NCBI GenBank assembly: GCA_016709225.1
Contig: JADJEE010000001.1
Location: 3,100,001-3,164,000 of the forward strand
Length of the DNA: 64,000 bases
Reading direction: 5' to 3'
DNA from: Deltaproteobacteria bacterium
Lineage (GTDB): Bacteria > Myxococcota_A > Polyangia > Nannocystales > Nannocystaceae
Shown here piece by piece: positions 1 to 9,496 of the stretch (positions are counted from its first letter, which is position 1; every line of letters starts with the position of its first letter). The position numbers and the translations under genes are program-made. The notes beneath the pieces were generated by a model. The model was not told the origin of the DNA. It did no database searches and saw nothing but the letters and a program-made list of their open reading frames with translations.

Positions 1-726
<726 letters not shown>

Positions 727-834
727 CTCCCGCTCAGGCGTACCGCAGGTGCCGCAGATTGGTCGAGTGGCGATTTGGTCACCCGCACAACACCATCGTT
801 GATCGATGCGCCGGGCTGCGCGTCTTGCCGGCTG

Positions 835-1200
835 ATGAAGCGAAGCATGCCCCTGCCCCTCCTGCTCATCCCCCTGCTCGGCGCCGCGGCCTGCGAGCAA
901 GAAACCTCCGATGCCATCGAGTCGCTCGCGGCGGAGGTCGCCGAAGCGCACGGGGTCGAGAACTACGCGGTCGAGGTCGTGGCGACACTCGCAGAGCTCC
1001 CCGATCAAGACGCCGAGGACAACCCGAGCGGCGGGGCCCCCGTCGACGGCCTCGCATCCGCTCCCATCGATCCAGAGGAGTTGAAGCAGATGTGGTGCGG
1101 CGAGTACGGTGACGGCTGCGTGGTCTGCGTCCTCACGCTCGGAGAATGCTCGTTCTGGGCCGACAACTGTGGCGGAGGCGCGTACAACACCTGCAATTGA
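835..1200 (+). CDS. small cysteine-rich lipoprotein
   Basis: The product is 121 residues. The start MKRSMPLPLLLIPLLGAAAC is a lipoprotein signal peptide with lipobox GAAAC, so the mature protein should be a lipid-anchored periplasmic or surface protein. The middle is acidic; the last 35 residues hold six cysteines (CGEYGDGCVVCVLTLGEC and two more), suggesting disulfide bonds or metal binding. No family is recognised. The gene is divergent from the kinase on its left. A longer in-frame extension upstream lacks a signal peptide and overlaps the kinase promoter region, so the ATG at 835 was chosen. The reading frame is probably real because of the clean signal peptide; the function is unknown. 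Confidence 0.7.
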   Translation: MKRSMPLPLLLIPLLGAAACEQETSDAIESLAAEVAEAHGVENYAVEVVATLAELPDQDAEDNPSGGAPVDGLASAPIDPEELKQMWCGEYGDGCVVCVLTLGECSFWADNCGGGAYNTCN

Positions 1201-1473
1201 ACGCGGGCGAACGCATCACCTTCGCGCCGGGTGCCACGGGACGGAACCTCGCGAGCCTCAACCTTGGATCGCCGCGAGAGACACTGCCGCCGCGGGCGTG
1301 TCATGACGCGACTTGCCGTCGCGAGGCAATCGCACCGAGCACGTTGCCACTCGCGCGCGGCAGCCCCCGCCGGTGCGTCGCAGCGCTGGTGCTAGTCGCG
1401 CTCGCCACCCTCAGACCTGTGCGGACGGGTGCATCCGGCCCGCGCGCCTGCTAAGGTCCCCACCGCGCGCCCC

Positions 1474-1833
1474 ATGCCTTCCGCCGACCCTCGGGTGTTC
1501 TTCGCAGCGGAGCGCACGCTCCTTGCGTGGATTCGTACGGCCGTCTCGCTCATCGGGCTGGGGTTCGTCGTCGCGCGGTTCGGGCTCTTCCTTCAACTGC
1601 TCGACCAGCAAGCCGCCACATCGGCGAGCCATCATGTCTCGCCCTGGATCGGCGTCGGGCTTGCCATGCTCGGCGCGGCGATGGCGGCAACATCGTCGTG
1701 GCAGCACATCCGTTTCCGGCGCACCCTTGGCCACGATGACCTGCCAGTCGGCTACCGCACTGGCCCCGCCCTGGTGGCAGGATTCGGCGTGTCGGTCGCG
1801 GGGCTCGTGCTTGGGGCAATGATCGTCTTCTGA
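1474..1833 (+). CDS. DUF202 (YidH-like) inner membrane protein
   Basis: A 119-residue protein with the DUF202 signature near the N-terminus (FFAAERTLLAWIRTAVSLIG) followed by three predicted membrane segments, around residues 22-45, 60-80 and 95-118. DUF202 proteins such as YidH are small inner membrane proteins without a well defined function. The ATG at 1474 places the conserved RTLLAWIRT motif close to the N-terminus as in the family; an upstream ATG at 1429 would add 15 unrelated residues. It stands alone, with unassigned DNA on both sides. Confidence 0.8.
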   Translation: MPSADPRVFFAAERTLLAWIRTAVSLIGLGFVVARFGLFLQLLDQQAATSASHHVSPWIGVGLAMLGAAMAATSSWQHIRFRRTLGHDDLPVGYRTGPALVAGFGVSVAGLVLGAMIVF

Positions 1834-2134
1834 ATCTAACGGGATCCGCGGTGGGAGGACGCCGACCGCCCCGCACCGCGTCATGGCCTCGGCGACGAGG
1901 CGCCGCCGCGGATTGCGATCGTGCCGCTGCCGTGAGTGCGGTGACCGGAGTGTTGCCCAGCGCCTTACTGCGGTACAGCAGGCGTGCTCGCAGTCGACCG
2001 CCGGGATCGAGGCCGGCGGGGTCGTCGAGCAGCACCAGCTCGATGAGATGACCTCTTGCAGCAACACCGGTCGCATCCGCGCGGAGCATCTTCGCGATCC
2101 CTTCGAGACGTCCGGCCCGTTCGGGAGCCCCCGA
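1834..2134. other. stretch without a confident gene, with coding-like remnant
   Basis: No complete gene is seen between the DUF202 gene and the lipoprotein gene that ends at 2135. On the minus strand, directly after the lipoprotein stop codon and in the same frame, about 70 codons read like protein, including LIELVLLDDPAGLDPGG and LLYRSKALGNTPVTAL. The frame then degrades into low-quality sequence antisense to the DUF202 gene. It may be a decayed gene piece or a chance open stretch in high-GC DNA. No convincing terminator was found. Confidence 0.3.
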
Positions 2135-2884
2135 TCACTGGGGCACGATCGTGACGGTGTACTCGATCGGCCCGTTCGGGATGCCGCCGCCCTCCACGCG
2201 CAGCGAGACCGTCGCGGTGTCGTCGACACTCACCGTCGGCAGGTCGCCGTCGAGCGCGACGTCGACGGTGCCAAAGGGCGAGCCGCCCGCGACGAACGGC
2301 GCCGAGGCGGCGATCGCCGCGGTGCAGCTGCCGTCTGCGAGGGTGCCGGTGAGATCGAAGAGGCCGTCGTGGCCCTCGAACTCGGTCGTGGTCCGCGCCA
2401 GGACCGACACCGTGATCACGCCGTCGCCCGCGACGGTGACCTCGAGCTGCTCGTCGGTGGTCTGCTCCGGCGCGTCGGGGTCGTAGAAGAGCTTCAAGAA
2501 TGGGAAGTGCCCGTGGGGGTCGGTCAGCGTCGCCAGCTGTGCGCCGTAGATCCCCGGCGCGATGCAACCACCGGCGCCCGTGGGATCGCCGGTGGTCGGA
2601 TCGGCTGCCGTGGTGTCGGGATCGACCGTGGTCGTCGGCGGCGTGTCGGTCGTGCCGGTCGGCGTGTCCGTCGTGCCCTCGAGCGTCGCGGGCTCGCCGG
2701 AGGTCGGGCCGGTGCCGCCGCCGGTGCTGCTCGAGGCCGTCGCGGTGTGGTCGTCGTCATCGCCGACCGGTGTGGTCTTGCACATGGCCCCCATCGCGCC
2801 GAACCCGAGGGCGGCACACGCGGTGGCGTGGAGTAGGACGGACGGGATCCTCGAGCGACAGGGGCGCGGGGTGGTGGTGGTCAT
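2135..2884 (-). CDS. secreted lipoprotein with Thr/Asp-rich linker
   Basis: The product is about 249 residues. From the ATG at 2884 (MTTTTPRPCRSRIPSVLL) there is a basic n-region, a hydrophobic stretch, and a possible lipobox at GAMC, followed by an acidic and Thr/Pro-rich linker (repeats of TDTPTGT and DPTTGDPT type). The C-terminal 140 residues form a globular, beta-rich domain that starts with a cysteine (GGCIAPGIYGAQL) and has a second cysteine in TLADGSCTAAI. No family is recognised. The layout of signal, low-complexity spacer and compact domain is the same as in many other lipoproteins in this window and suggests a surface or periplasmic protein. A start at 2962 would add 26 residues before the signal peptide and is less likely. 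Confidence 0.75.
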   Translation of the reverse strand: MTTTTPRPCRSRIPSVLLHATACAALGFGAMGAMCKTTPVGDDDDHTATASSSTGGGTGPTSGEPATLEGTTDTPTGTTDTPPTTTVDPDTTAADPTTGDPTGAGGCIAPGIYGAQLATLTDPHGHFPFLKLFYDPDAPEQTTDEQLEVTVAGDGVITVSVLARTTTEFEGHDGLFDLTGTLADGSCTAAIAASAPFVAGGSPFGTVDVALDGDLPTVSVDDTATVSLRVEGGGIPNGPIEYTVTIVPQ

Positions 2885-2995
2885 GGAGCGACCGATGCGC
2901 GCGGGCGCGAATCGATTGCGGAAGCCTCGGAGAAGGCCGACGGCGGGGTCTGGGAGGGGCATCCAGCTCCGGCCGCGACCGCCGCGAGGGCAGCG

Positions 2996-4141
2996 CTAGC
3001 CCGCGGGCACGAAGGCGCAGCCCACGTCGATCTCCAGCTCGGCCGACATCGCGGTCTCGAGCGCGTCGCAGGTGGTCGGGCACGCCCACAGCGTGCTCGG
3101 GTGATCGGGATCGTCGTAGTACCAACCGTGGCCGCCGGGCGGGCAGCCCTCGGCGCCGTCGACCCGCACCGGGTACAGCGGCGCGCCGTCGAGCTCCAGC
3201 GACACCTCGACCGACTCGGGATCGATCGACTTGCCCTCGGGTGCCATCGGCATGCTCCACACGCACGACAGCCCGGTGCCCTCGGTGACCGCGGTCGACA
3301 GCTGGTCGAACAACGGCTGGAACTCCTGCTGGCACAGATCGCCGATCACCCCGTCGGTCATGCCTGCCAGCGTGATGTAGTGCTCGCCGATAGCGCCCGC
3401 CTCGGGGCACAGCGAGGTCGAGACGATGGCGTCGAAGTGGTAGCCGGCGTAGCTCGGATCGAGCGCGAGGAACTGCGCGTCGAAGTCCTCGGCCGTCATG
3501 AACGAGTCGTCGTCGCTGATGACGATGATGTGCTTGCTCGAGTCCGGGCGCATCATCGGCTTCCAGGTCTCGTGGGTCGACAGCACTTTCGAGAGCGCGT
3601 GCTCGGAGCCGATGATCTGCTGTACGTGCGCGAAGATGGGGAAGTTGGAGTCGTGGGTCGGGCAGCCCCCGCCGCCGAGCGGCGGCTCGATGCAGATGCC
3701 GGTGTCGACCTCGGGTGCGGCGTCGGGGTTGGGATACGCCGTCAACAGCAGCACCCGGATGTCGATCTGCGCGTCGATGATCTGCTGAGAGAACGCGTTC
3801 AGGTGGTCGCGCACCGCGTGGGTCTCGTCGAGCATGCTCGGCGAGTTGTCGACCACGAAGATGATGTCGGCGGGCTTGCGCGTGACGCCGCCCTGGTCGC
3901 TGAAGCTGACGCAGGTGCCATCGCCCTCGCCGCTCGAGCTCCCGCCCGGCGGCAGGTCGAGGCGCTGCTCGGGCATCGCCGTCGAGCTGTCGTCACCGTC
4001 GTCGTCGCCTTGCACCGGCGCACCGGTGGTGCCGTCGGCGGCCGTCGCCGAGCTCAGCGGACTCCCCGACGGTTGCACGGCGCAGCCGCAGGCGAGCACG
4101 AAGCACAGGGAGGTCGAAGCGAGCGCAGGGTGTCGAAGCAT
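2996..4141 (-). CDS. VWA-domain lipoprotein
   Basis: The product is 381 residues. It begins MLRHPALASTSLCFVLACGC, a lipoprotein signal with lipobox VLAC around residue 18. After a Ser/Asp/Gly-rich spacer (about 21-80) comes a von Willebrand factor A domain: the strand and MIDAS motif read IIFVVDNSPSM, with the DxSxS metal-binding residues at about 98-102. Later strands include IDIRVLLLTAYP and HIIVISDDDSFMTAEDFDAQF. The C-terminal part has several paired cysteines. VWA domains bind divalent metal and protein ligands; this class of myxobacterial lipoprotein has no assigned function. The opposite strand to the right carries a 2OG oxygenase gene, so the two are divergent. Confidence 0.88.
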   Translation of the reverse strand: MLRHPALASTSLCFVLACGCAVQPSGSPLSSATAADGTTGAPVQGDDDGDDSSTAMPEQRLDLPPGGSSSGEGDGTCVSFSDQGGVTRKPADIIFVVDNSPSMLDETHAVRDHLNAFSQQIIDAQIDIRVLLLTAYPNPDAAPEVDTGICIEPPLGGGGCPTHDSNFPIFAHVQQIIGSEHALSKVLSTHETWKPMMRPDSSKHIIVISDDDSFMTAEDFDAQFLALDPSYAGYHFDAIVSTSLCPEAGAIGEHYITLAGMTDGVIGDLCQQEFQPLFDQLSTAVTEGTGLSCVWSMPMAPEGKSIDPESVEVSLELDGAPLYPVRVDGAEGCPPGGHGWYYDDPDHPSTLWACPTTCDALETAMSAELEIDVGCAFVPAG

Positions 4142-4441
4142 CGGTAAGGGGGCCCAGCCGTAGATGGCAGCTTGCCTGTAATTCCTTGCGGCGAGCGGAG
4201 CTTTCTCGGATTTTCGGCGTGACATCGACCATTTATCGATGCACTTCGCGTATCGCAGAGCACGTCGTTCGATGCGCGTCGTCGAATTCGCAAGCAAGCG
4301 TCGGAGTGCTCGGCAGCCGCGGCTCGGCCACGCTGGTCGCGTGCAGATCCACGAAGTTCGGGCCGAGCTCCCGCGACCCACCCGCACGTCCACGTGCGCG
4401 GGCTTCCGCGCGTTCGAGCGCTGCAAGGCCGAGCGCCCGTC
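4142..4441. other. 300-bp divergent intergenic region, probable promoters
   Basis: No gene is seen here. The stretch separates the leftward VWA lipoprotein gene from the rightward oxygenase gene and is less GC-rich than the coding DNA, so promoters for both genes are likely to be here. A 6-bp inverted repeat (CATCGA at 4223-4228 and TCGATG at 4236-4241, 7-base spacer) could be an operator, but nothing else supports that. Confidence 0.35.
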
Positions 4442-5131
4442 GTGAGCGCGATCGATTGGAGCGCGCGCACGCACGAGCTCGACCAGCAGGGCTGGTCGGT
4501 GCATCCGCAGCTGCTGTCACCGTACGCGTGCGGCGAGATCGCGGCGATGTGGTCCGACGAGCGGCGCTTCCGCAGCACCGTGGTGATGGCGCGCCACGGC
4601 TTCGGTCGCGGCGAGTACCGCTACTTCGCGGCGCCGCTGCCGGAGCCGATCGCTCGGCTGCGGACCGAGCTCTACCCGCCGCTCGCCAGCATCGCGAACC
4701 GCTGGGCCGCGGCGAGTGGCATCGAGTTGCGGTACCCCGACACCCTCGCCGAGCTGCTCGCCCGCTGCCACGACGCCGGTCAGGTGCGCCCGACGCCGCT
4801 GCTGCTCTCGTACTCGCCGGGCGACTACAACTGCCTCCACCAGGATCGCTACGGCGAGCTCGTGTTCCCGCTGCAGGTCGCGATCCTGCTCGACGCCCCG
4901 GGCCGCGACTTCGACGGTGGAGAGTTCGTGATCACCGAGCAGCGCCCACGCATGCAATCACGCGCGTCGGTGCTGCCGCTGGCGCGGGGGGATGCGGCCA
5001 TCTTCGCCGTGAGCCGCCGCCCCGTGCAGGGCGCGCGCGGCCGCTACCACGTGATGCACCGCCACGGCGTCAGCGTGCTGCGCTCGGGCCAGCGCCGCAC
5101 GCTCGGCATCATCTTCCACGACGCGCCCTGA
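4442..5131 (+). CDS. 2OG-Fe(II) oxygenase family protein
   Basis: A 229-residue protein with the double-stranded beta-helix pattern of 2-oxoglutarate/iron oxygenases. The first two iron ligands are in the HxD motif NCLHQDRYG (about residue 138). The distal histidine and the 2-oxoglutarate-binding arginine are in the C-terminal stretch MHRHGVSVLRSGQRRTLGI. Enzymes of this group hydroxylate proteins or small molecules using molecular oxygen and 2-oxoglutarate; the substrate is unknown. The GTG at 4442 is the best placed start; an ATG at 4394 would add 16 Arg-rich residues. The next gene is convergent (AraC-type regulator), so there is no operon partner. Confidence 0.85.
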   Translation: MSAIDWSARTHELDQQGWSVHPQLLSPYACGEIAAMWSDERRFRSTVVMARHGFGRGEYRYFAAPLPEPIARLRTELYPPLASIANRWAAASGIELRYPDTLAELLARCHDAGQVRPTPLLLSYSPGDYNCLHQDRYGELVFPLQVAILLDAPGRDFDGGEFVITEQRPRMQSRASVLPLARGDAAIFAVSRRPVQGARGRYHVMHRHGVSVLRSGQRRTLGIIFHDAP

Positions 5132-5190
5132 CGTCACGCCCGCAGCGCGAGCTCGCCCATCCAGCAACCCGAGGCGCGCCCGCGACCTCC

Positions 5191-6126
5191 TCACAGCGGG
5201 GCGTCGAGCGGGACCACCGGCAGCTGCAGGCGCAGCTCGAAGTGGGTCATGCCGTGGCGAAACGGCGGGCCGTCCCAGGCCTCGAAGCAGGGTTGGTGGG
5301 CGGGCGCGAAGCCGCTCGTGCGGAGCCAGGTGGCGTACAGCCAATCGAGCGCGCGCATCTCGAGTTCGATCGACCCGGCAATCGCGAGCTCGGCGACACG
5401 CAGCGCCGGCAGCTCGAGCGTGCCCACCTCGCGATCGACCGCCGTGTCCGCGGGTAGCTCGAGGCCCACGTCGTAGCGGCAGCGCTCGAGCGGCACGATC
5501 TCCGGGTCGTCCCACTGGTAGCCGAACCACTGCCCGTCGGCGAGGCCGCGCGGCTCGGCCCACGCGCGCAGGCGCTCGATCGCCGCGAGCACACCACCGC
5601 CACCGCCGGCGTAGGGCGCGTGCACGCGCACGTACGCGAGGCGTCGAGCCGGCAGCTCGCGCACGCACACGACGAAGCCATCGGGGTTCTCGCCGCGTGG
5701 CAACCGCTGCAGGCGATGCGTCTGCTCGGCGGGCAACAGCTGCTGCTGCACGTGCTCGCGTCGTGCGGCCCGGAACCGCTCGACGTCGAACATCCGCGGT
5801 GGGACCCCGTAGTGCGCGCGAAAGCTGCGGGAGAAGTCGGAGCTCGAGTTGAAGCCGCAGGCGAGCGCAATCTCGGTGAGCGTGGCGTCGGGCCGGTGCG
5901 ACAGCTCGGTGACCGCCCGCTCCAGGCGCACGCGCTTGACGAACGCCGCCAGCGTCTCACCGACGCTCGCACGGAAGATGCGGTGGAAGTGATACGGCGA
6001 GAAGCATGCGATCTTCGCGACGTCGTCGAGCAGAAGCGGCTCGGCGAGGTGGGCCAAGACGTGATCGATCGCGCGATTGACCCGATCGAGGTAGTCGAGG
6101 TTCGCAAGATTTGGCAAGTCGACCAC
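5191..6126 (-). CDS. AraC-family regulator with GyrI-like ligand-binding domain
   Basis: About 311 residues from the GTG at 6126. The N-terminal part holds the two helix-turn-helix motifs of AraC/XylS proteins (IACFSPYHFHRIFRASVGET and the second helix LACGFNSSSDFSRSFRAHYG). The C-terminal half (from about residue 150) is a GyrI/SbmC-like domain, as in Rob and other AraC regulators that bind small molecules. It is divergent from the VOC gene with only 28 bp between the chosen starts, so it may control that gene. A start at 6207 is also open but would overlap the VOC coding region. The family is clear; the effector is unknown. Confidence 0.87.
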   Translation of the reverse strand: MVDLPNLANLDYLDRVNRAIDHVLAHLAEPLLLDDVAKIACFSPYHFHRIFRASVGETLAAFVKRVRLERAVTELSHRPDATLTEIALACGFNSSSDFSRSFRAHYGVPPRMFDVERFRAARREHVQQQLLPAEQTHRLQRLPRGENPDGFVVCVRELPARRLAYVRVHAPYAGGGGGVLAAIERLRAWAEPRGLADGQWFGYQWDDPEIVPLERCRYDVGLELPADTAVDREVGTLELPALRVAELAIAGSIELEMRALDWLYATWLRTSGFAPAHQPCFEAWDGPPFRHGMTHFELRLQLPVVPLDAPL

Positions 6127-6154
6127 GCCGGGCCCAATGTAGCCTGGGCCGACG

Positions 6155-6541
6155 ATGACGACACCGGCAACCTCCCTGGGTGCATTCTCCATCAGCCTCG
6201 CGGTCAAGGATTTGGCCGCGTCCCGCGACTTCTACCGCAAGCTCGGCTTCGAGCCCGTCGGCGGCAACCCCAGCCAGAACTGGCTCGTCCTGCGCAACGG
6301 CAGCGCGACCATCGGGCTCTTCTGCGGCATGTTCGAGCGCAACCTGCTGACCTTCAACCCCGGCTGGGATGCGCAGTGTGCCGCGCTCGACCAGTTCACC
6401 GACGTCCGTGAACTGCAGCGACGGCTCGAGGCGAGCGGCGTGACGCCGGTGAAGCGTGCCGACGACGGCGGCTCGGGGCCGGACAGCTTTGTCGTGGTCG
6501 ACCCCGACGGCAACCCTGTGCTGGTCGATCAGCACGTCTGA
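6155..6541 (+). CDS. VOC-family (glyoxalase/bleomycin resistance fold) protein
   Basis: A single-domain protein of 128 residues. The vicinal oxygen chelate fold is shown by the N-terminal betaalphabeta unit (LGAFSISLAVKDLAASRDFY, then KLGFEPVGG) and the C-terminal strand FVVVDPDGNPVLVDQHV. VOC proteins include glyoxalases, dioxygenases and antibiotic-binding proteins; the usual metal ligands are not all evident, so it may bind a ligand rather than catalyse a reaction. It is divergently transcribed from the AraC/GyrI-type regulator, a common arrangement for a regulator and its target. The promoters of both must lie in or beside the 28-bp gap. Confidence 0.87.
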   Translation: MTTPATSLGAFSISLAVKDLAASRDFYRKLGFEPVGGNPSQNWLVLRNGSATIGLFCGMFERNLLTFNPGWDAQCAALDQFTDVRELQRRLEASGVTPVKRADDGGSGPDSFVVVDPDGNPVLVDQHV

Positions 6542-6612
6542 ACCCAAGTCGGTGCAGCGCCGGTGGACTCGCCCCGCTTGCCAGTCCCCGGCAACGCAGC
6601 GCGCGCGAGGCC

Positions 6613-6927
6613 GTGCTGCTCGAGTGCGCCATCACCCAGGCGCTCGCGGCCATCGCCGACGGCACGCCCGCGGAGCTCACCAGCTCGTACTGCGACATCG
6701 GCTGCTTCGGCAGCGACCTGCTGCTGATCGGAGATGGCACCGCGTACCTGCAGGCGTGGTCGACCACCGACACCACGACGTTCGAGGCGATCCAGCGCTG
6801 CACCCTGAAGGACGCACCGTTCTTCGAGGCCTGCCAGGGCCAGCCGTGGAACGTCAACGGCTGCACGAGCCAGTCCGACTGGGGCACCGACTGCGAGGTC
6901 GTGGTCGACGCGCAGTGCCCCGGCTGA
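6613..6927 (+). CDS. small cysteine-rich protein, possibly an N-terminally truncated remnant
   Basis: The frame from a GTG at 6613 gives 104 residues with eight cysteines (for example SYCDIGCFGSD and EACQGQPWNVNGC), a composition typical of secreted myxobacterial proteins. There is no signal peptide and no good start: the same frame stays open upstream across the 70-bp gap after the VOC gene without an ATG. This suggests the 3' part of a lipoprotein gene that lost its beginning, or a small protein with an unusual start. No family is recognised. It is convergent with the enoyl-CoA isomerase gene, 9 bp away. Confidence 0.5.
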   Translation: MLLECAITQALAAIADGTPAELTSSYCDIGCFGSDLLLIGDGTAYLQAWSTTDTTTFEAIQRCTLKDAPFFEACQGQPWNVNGCTSQSDWGTDCEVVVDAQCPG

Positions 6928-6936
6928 GGTGCCCTG

Positions 6937-7770
6937 CTAGCGCTGCTCGGGCGACAGCAACAAGCGCCACGCCGGCTGCGTCTTCGCCAACGCCAAGAAT
7001 GCCAGGGCGAGCGGGCGCTTCTTCTTGCGCCACAGGAAGTCGTACTGCGCCATGAGGAACTTCGGACGCAGGAACGCGGTCGCGAGCACGCGCGACTCCT
7101 CGGCATTGATCGCGTGCAGCTGGTCGCGCGACATGCCGACCGGGTAGCGACGACCGACGCCCTGCTCGATCCACCCCCGCGCGATGCGGTGGGCCTCCTC
7201 CTGCAGCTGCGCGTGGGGGACGCAGCGCATCGCGAGCCCGATCTCCACCGCCTGCGCGCCGGTGGGCTTCCAACCCTCGGGCCCGAGCATGCGCGCGGCA
7301 GATGCACCGAGCAGCCGCGGGAACACCACGCTCGAGCAGCCCTCCGGGGTCACGCCGAGCGCGGCGAACGGGGTCGAGAACGTCGCGCGCTCGGAGGCGA
7401 CGATGCCGTTGCACAGGGTCGCCGCGGTCACGCTCGCGCCGATCGCCGGCCCGTTCACCGCCACGAGGATCGGCTTGGGGAAGTCGAGGAAGGTGTCGAA
7501 CAACGCTTGGTTGCGCTCGATGATCGACGCGTGCAGCTTGGCGGGGTGGGCCAGCTGGAGCGCGCCCGCGAGGTTGACCCCGGCGCAGTAGTAGTCGCCG
7601 GTACCGGTGAGGATCACCGCCTTGGTGTCGTCGTCGCCGGCGAGCTCGCGCAGCGCCGACAACACCGCGGCGAGCATGTCGACGGTCCAGCCGTTCAGCC
7701 GCCGCGGGTTGTTCATCGTGAGCGTCGTGACGCCGTCACGGGTGTTGCGGAGCAGGAGATCACCGGCCAC
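6937..7770 (-). CDS. enoyl-CoA hydratase/isomerase family protein (delta3,delta2-enoyl-CoA isomerase-like)
   Basis: A 277-residue crotonase-fold protein. The CoA-binding and oxyanion regions are visible (DYYCAGVNLAGAL and VAVNGPAIGASVTAATLCN). The second active-site region reads FAALGVTPEGCSSVVFPRLLG. The TPEGCSS motif with a single catalytic Glu, and lack of the Glu that hydratases carry in the first helix, resemble peroxisomal-type delta3,delta2-enoyl-CoA isomerases (ECI2 type), which move double bonds so that unsaturated fatty acids can enter beta-oxidation. The next gene, divergent, encodes a FadL-type outer membrane protein, which fits fatty-acid use but does not prove it. Confidence 0.88.
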   Translation of the reverse strand: MAGDLLLRNTRDGVTTLTMNNPRRLNGWTVDMLAAVLSALRELAGDDDTKAVILTGTGDYYCAGVNLAGALQLAHPAKLHASIIERNQALFDTFLDFPKPILVAVNGPAIGASVTAATLCNGIVASERATFSTPFAALGVTPEGCSSVVFPRLLGASAARMLGPEGWKPTGAQAVEIGLAMRCVPHAQLQEEAHRIARGWIEQGVGRRYPVGMSRDQLHAINAEESRVLATAFLRPKFLMAQYDFLWRKKKRPLALAFLALAKTQPAWRLLLSPEQR

Positions 7771-7819
7771 CGCCGCAGACTACCGGAGCCCCGCGGGGAG
7801 TGTTATAGCCGCAGAGCCG

Positions 7820-9493
7820 ATGCGACGTGCGCTCGCTGCCCTCGCCGTCCTCGCGACCGCGCTGCCCGCCAGCACGGCGCGCGCATCCGGCTTCGATGCG
7901 CCGCTGGTCGGCAGCGGACAGTCGGGCCCGGTGAGCGACGATGCGGCAGCGACCTGGTGGAACCCCGGGCGGCTCGGCATGTTGAAGCAGACCGAGCTGC
8001 AGCTCGGCGCCGGCGTGGTGCTGGGATCGATCGGCTACCAACGCGACCTGCGGGGTCCCTACCAGTTCTCCGACAACCTCGGTTTCAAGACGCCGATCGA
8101 TCCCGCCGACATCGATCCGAACAAGGCCGGCAGCCAGGAGAAGGTTCGCGCGAATCCGGTCGGGCCCGCGTTCGATCTCTACGCGGCGATCCCCGCGATC
8201 CCGAATCGCCTGGTGATCGGGCTCGGCGTCGGCATCCCCTATGTCGCGCTGCTGAGCTTCCCCAAGGGTGGCCCGCAGCGCTTCGCAGGCGAGTCGATCT
8301 TGCTGGCGGCACCGCATGCCACCGCCGCGCTCGGGGTGCGACTGCATCGCGTCATCTCGCTGGGTGCCGGCGTCTCGTACGTGCTCGGTACGCTGTCGCT
8401 GTCGAAGGTCCAGGACTTCGGCGCGGTCGATCTCTTCGGCGACGCGCTGGCCAAGCCACCGATCGGGCAGGCCAACGACTTCGGCGTCGACGCCCCCTCC
8501 GAGGTGCGCGAGCTCGACGCGCTCGCACGGCCGATCGAGATCAAGCAGGCGATCGCCCACGGCATCTCGTTCCACGCCGGCGTGGCGCTGCAGCCCACCG
8601 ACAAGCTCGCGATCTCGCTGGTCTACCACCACGGCGCCAACCTGACCTTCCACGGCAAGTTCCGCCTCGACATGAACGACGACCTCTTCACGCAGGACCT
8701 CGCCGCGCAAGGCCTGCAGTACAAGCCGGTGGTCGCCGGCAAGGCCACCGTCAAGCTGCGCATGCCCAAGCGCGTGACACTGGGCGCGGGCTACCAGATC
8801 ACCAAGCGCTTCGGCCTCGACGGCTTCGTGTCGTACGTCTTCTACCAGGACTTCGATCGCATCCGCATTCGCCTGAGCTCGCCCGACCTCGCGCAGCCGG
8901 CCCTGGGCCTCGGGCCCAACAACGACCAGAACCTGGTCCGCAACTGGAAGGGCACCGTCAACACCGAGGTCAACGCGCGCATCGAGGCGACCAAGAAGCT
9001 GCGCGTGTCGGTGACCGCCGGCTACAACTCGCCGGCCTCACCCGACGCGACCCTCGACGTGTTCTCGCCCGATGGCCATCGCCTCATCGTCGGCGCCGGC
9101 ATCCGCCACCGCTTCACCGATCGAGTCGCGCTGTTGGCCGACGCCAAGGCCCAGTTCATCGTGCCGCGCACGAACACCAACAGCGACTACGACCTCGGCA
9201 ACGGCAAGTACACGATGTTCATCGGCGTGCTGATGCTGCACGGACAGTTCTACTTCGGCCTGCCCAAGGGTCGACGTCACCGCGCCGTGGCGACGCCCGC
9301 GAACGCGCCCGCGGCCGCGCCCCCAGGCGCGGGAACGAACGCGACCGCCACGGCCGATCCCGACGCCGCCGGCGACGCCGCGCGCGACGACGACGACGCG
9401 GCGCCGCCGGTGGGTTCGCCCGCAGATGCCGGCCACGGCGATGTCGTGCCGCCGCCACCCCCACCGCCACCCTCGCCGAAGCACGCGGCGTGA
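7820..9493 (+). CDS. FadL/OmpP1/TodX-family outer membrane transport protein
   Basis: A 557-residue protein with signal peptide MRRALAALAVLATALPASTARA, followed by a plug-like N-terminus (SGFDAPLVGSGQSGPVSDDAAATWWNPG split over residues 23-50) and a long series of alternating amphipathic strands ending in aromatic residues, as in a beta-barrel. FadL proteins take up long-chain fatty acids or other hydrophobic compounds across the outer membrane. The last 75 residues (from about 485) are Ala/Pro/Asp-rich with a run of nine prolines, an extension after the barrel that ordinary FadL proteins lack. It is divergent from an enoyl-CoA isomerase gene. Confidence 0.85.
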   Translation: MRRALAALAVLATALPASTARASGFDAPLVGSGQSGPVSDDAAATWWNPGRLGMLKQTELQLGAGVVLGSIGYQRDLRGPYQFSDNLGFKTPIDPADIDPNKAGSQEKVRANPVGPAFDLYAAIPAIPNRLVIGLGVGIPYVALLSFPKGGPQRFAGESILLAAPHATAALGVRLHRVISLGAGVSYVLGTLSLSKVQDFGAVDLFGDALAKPPIGQANDFGVDAPSEVRELDALARPIEIKQAIAHGISFHAGVALQPTDKLAISLVYHHGANLTFHGKFRLDMNDDLFTQDLAAQGLQYKPVVAGKATVKLRMPKRVTLGAGYQITKRFGLDGFVSYVFYQDFDRIRIRLSSPDLAQPALGLGPNNDQNLVRNWKGTVNTEVNARIEATKKLRVSVTAGYNSPASPDATLDVFSPDGHRLIVGAGIRHRFTDRVALLADAKAQFIVPRTNTNSDYDLGNGKYTMFIGVLMLHGQFYFGLPKGRRHRAVATPANAPAAAPPGAGTNATATADPDAAGDAARDDDDAAPPVGSPADAGHGDVVPPPPPPPPSPKHAA

Positions 9494-9496
9494 TCG

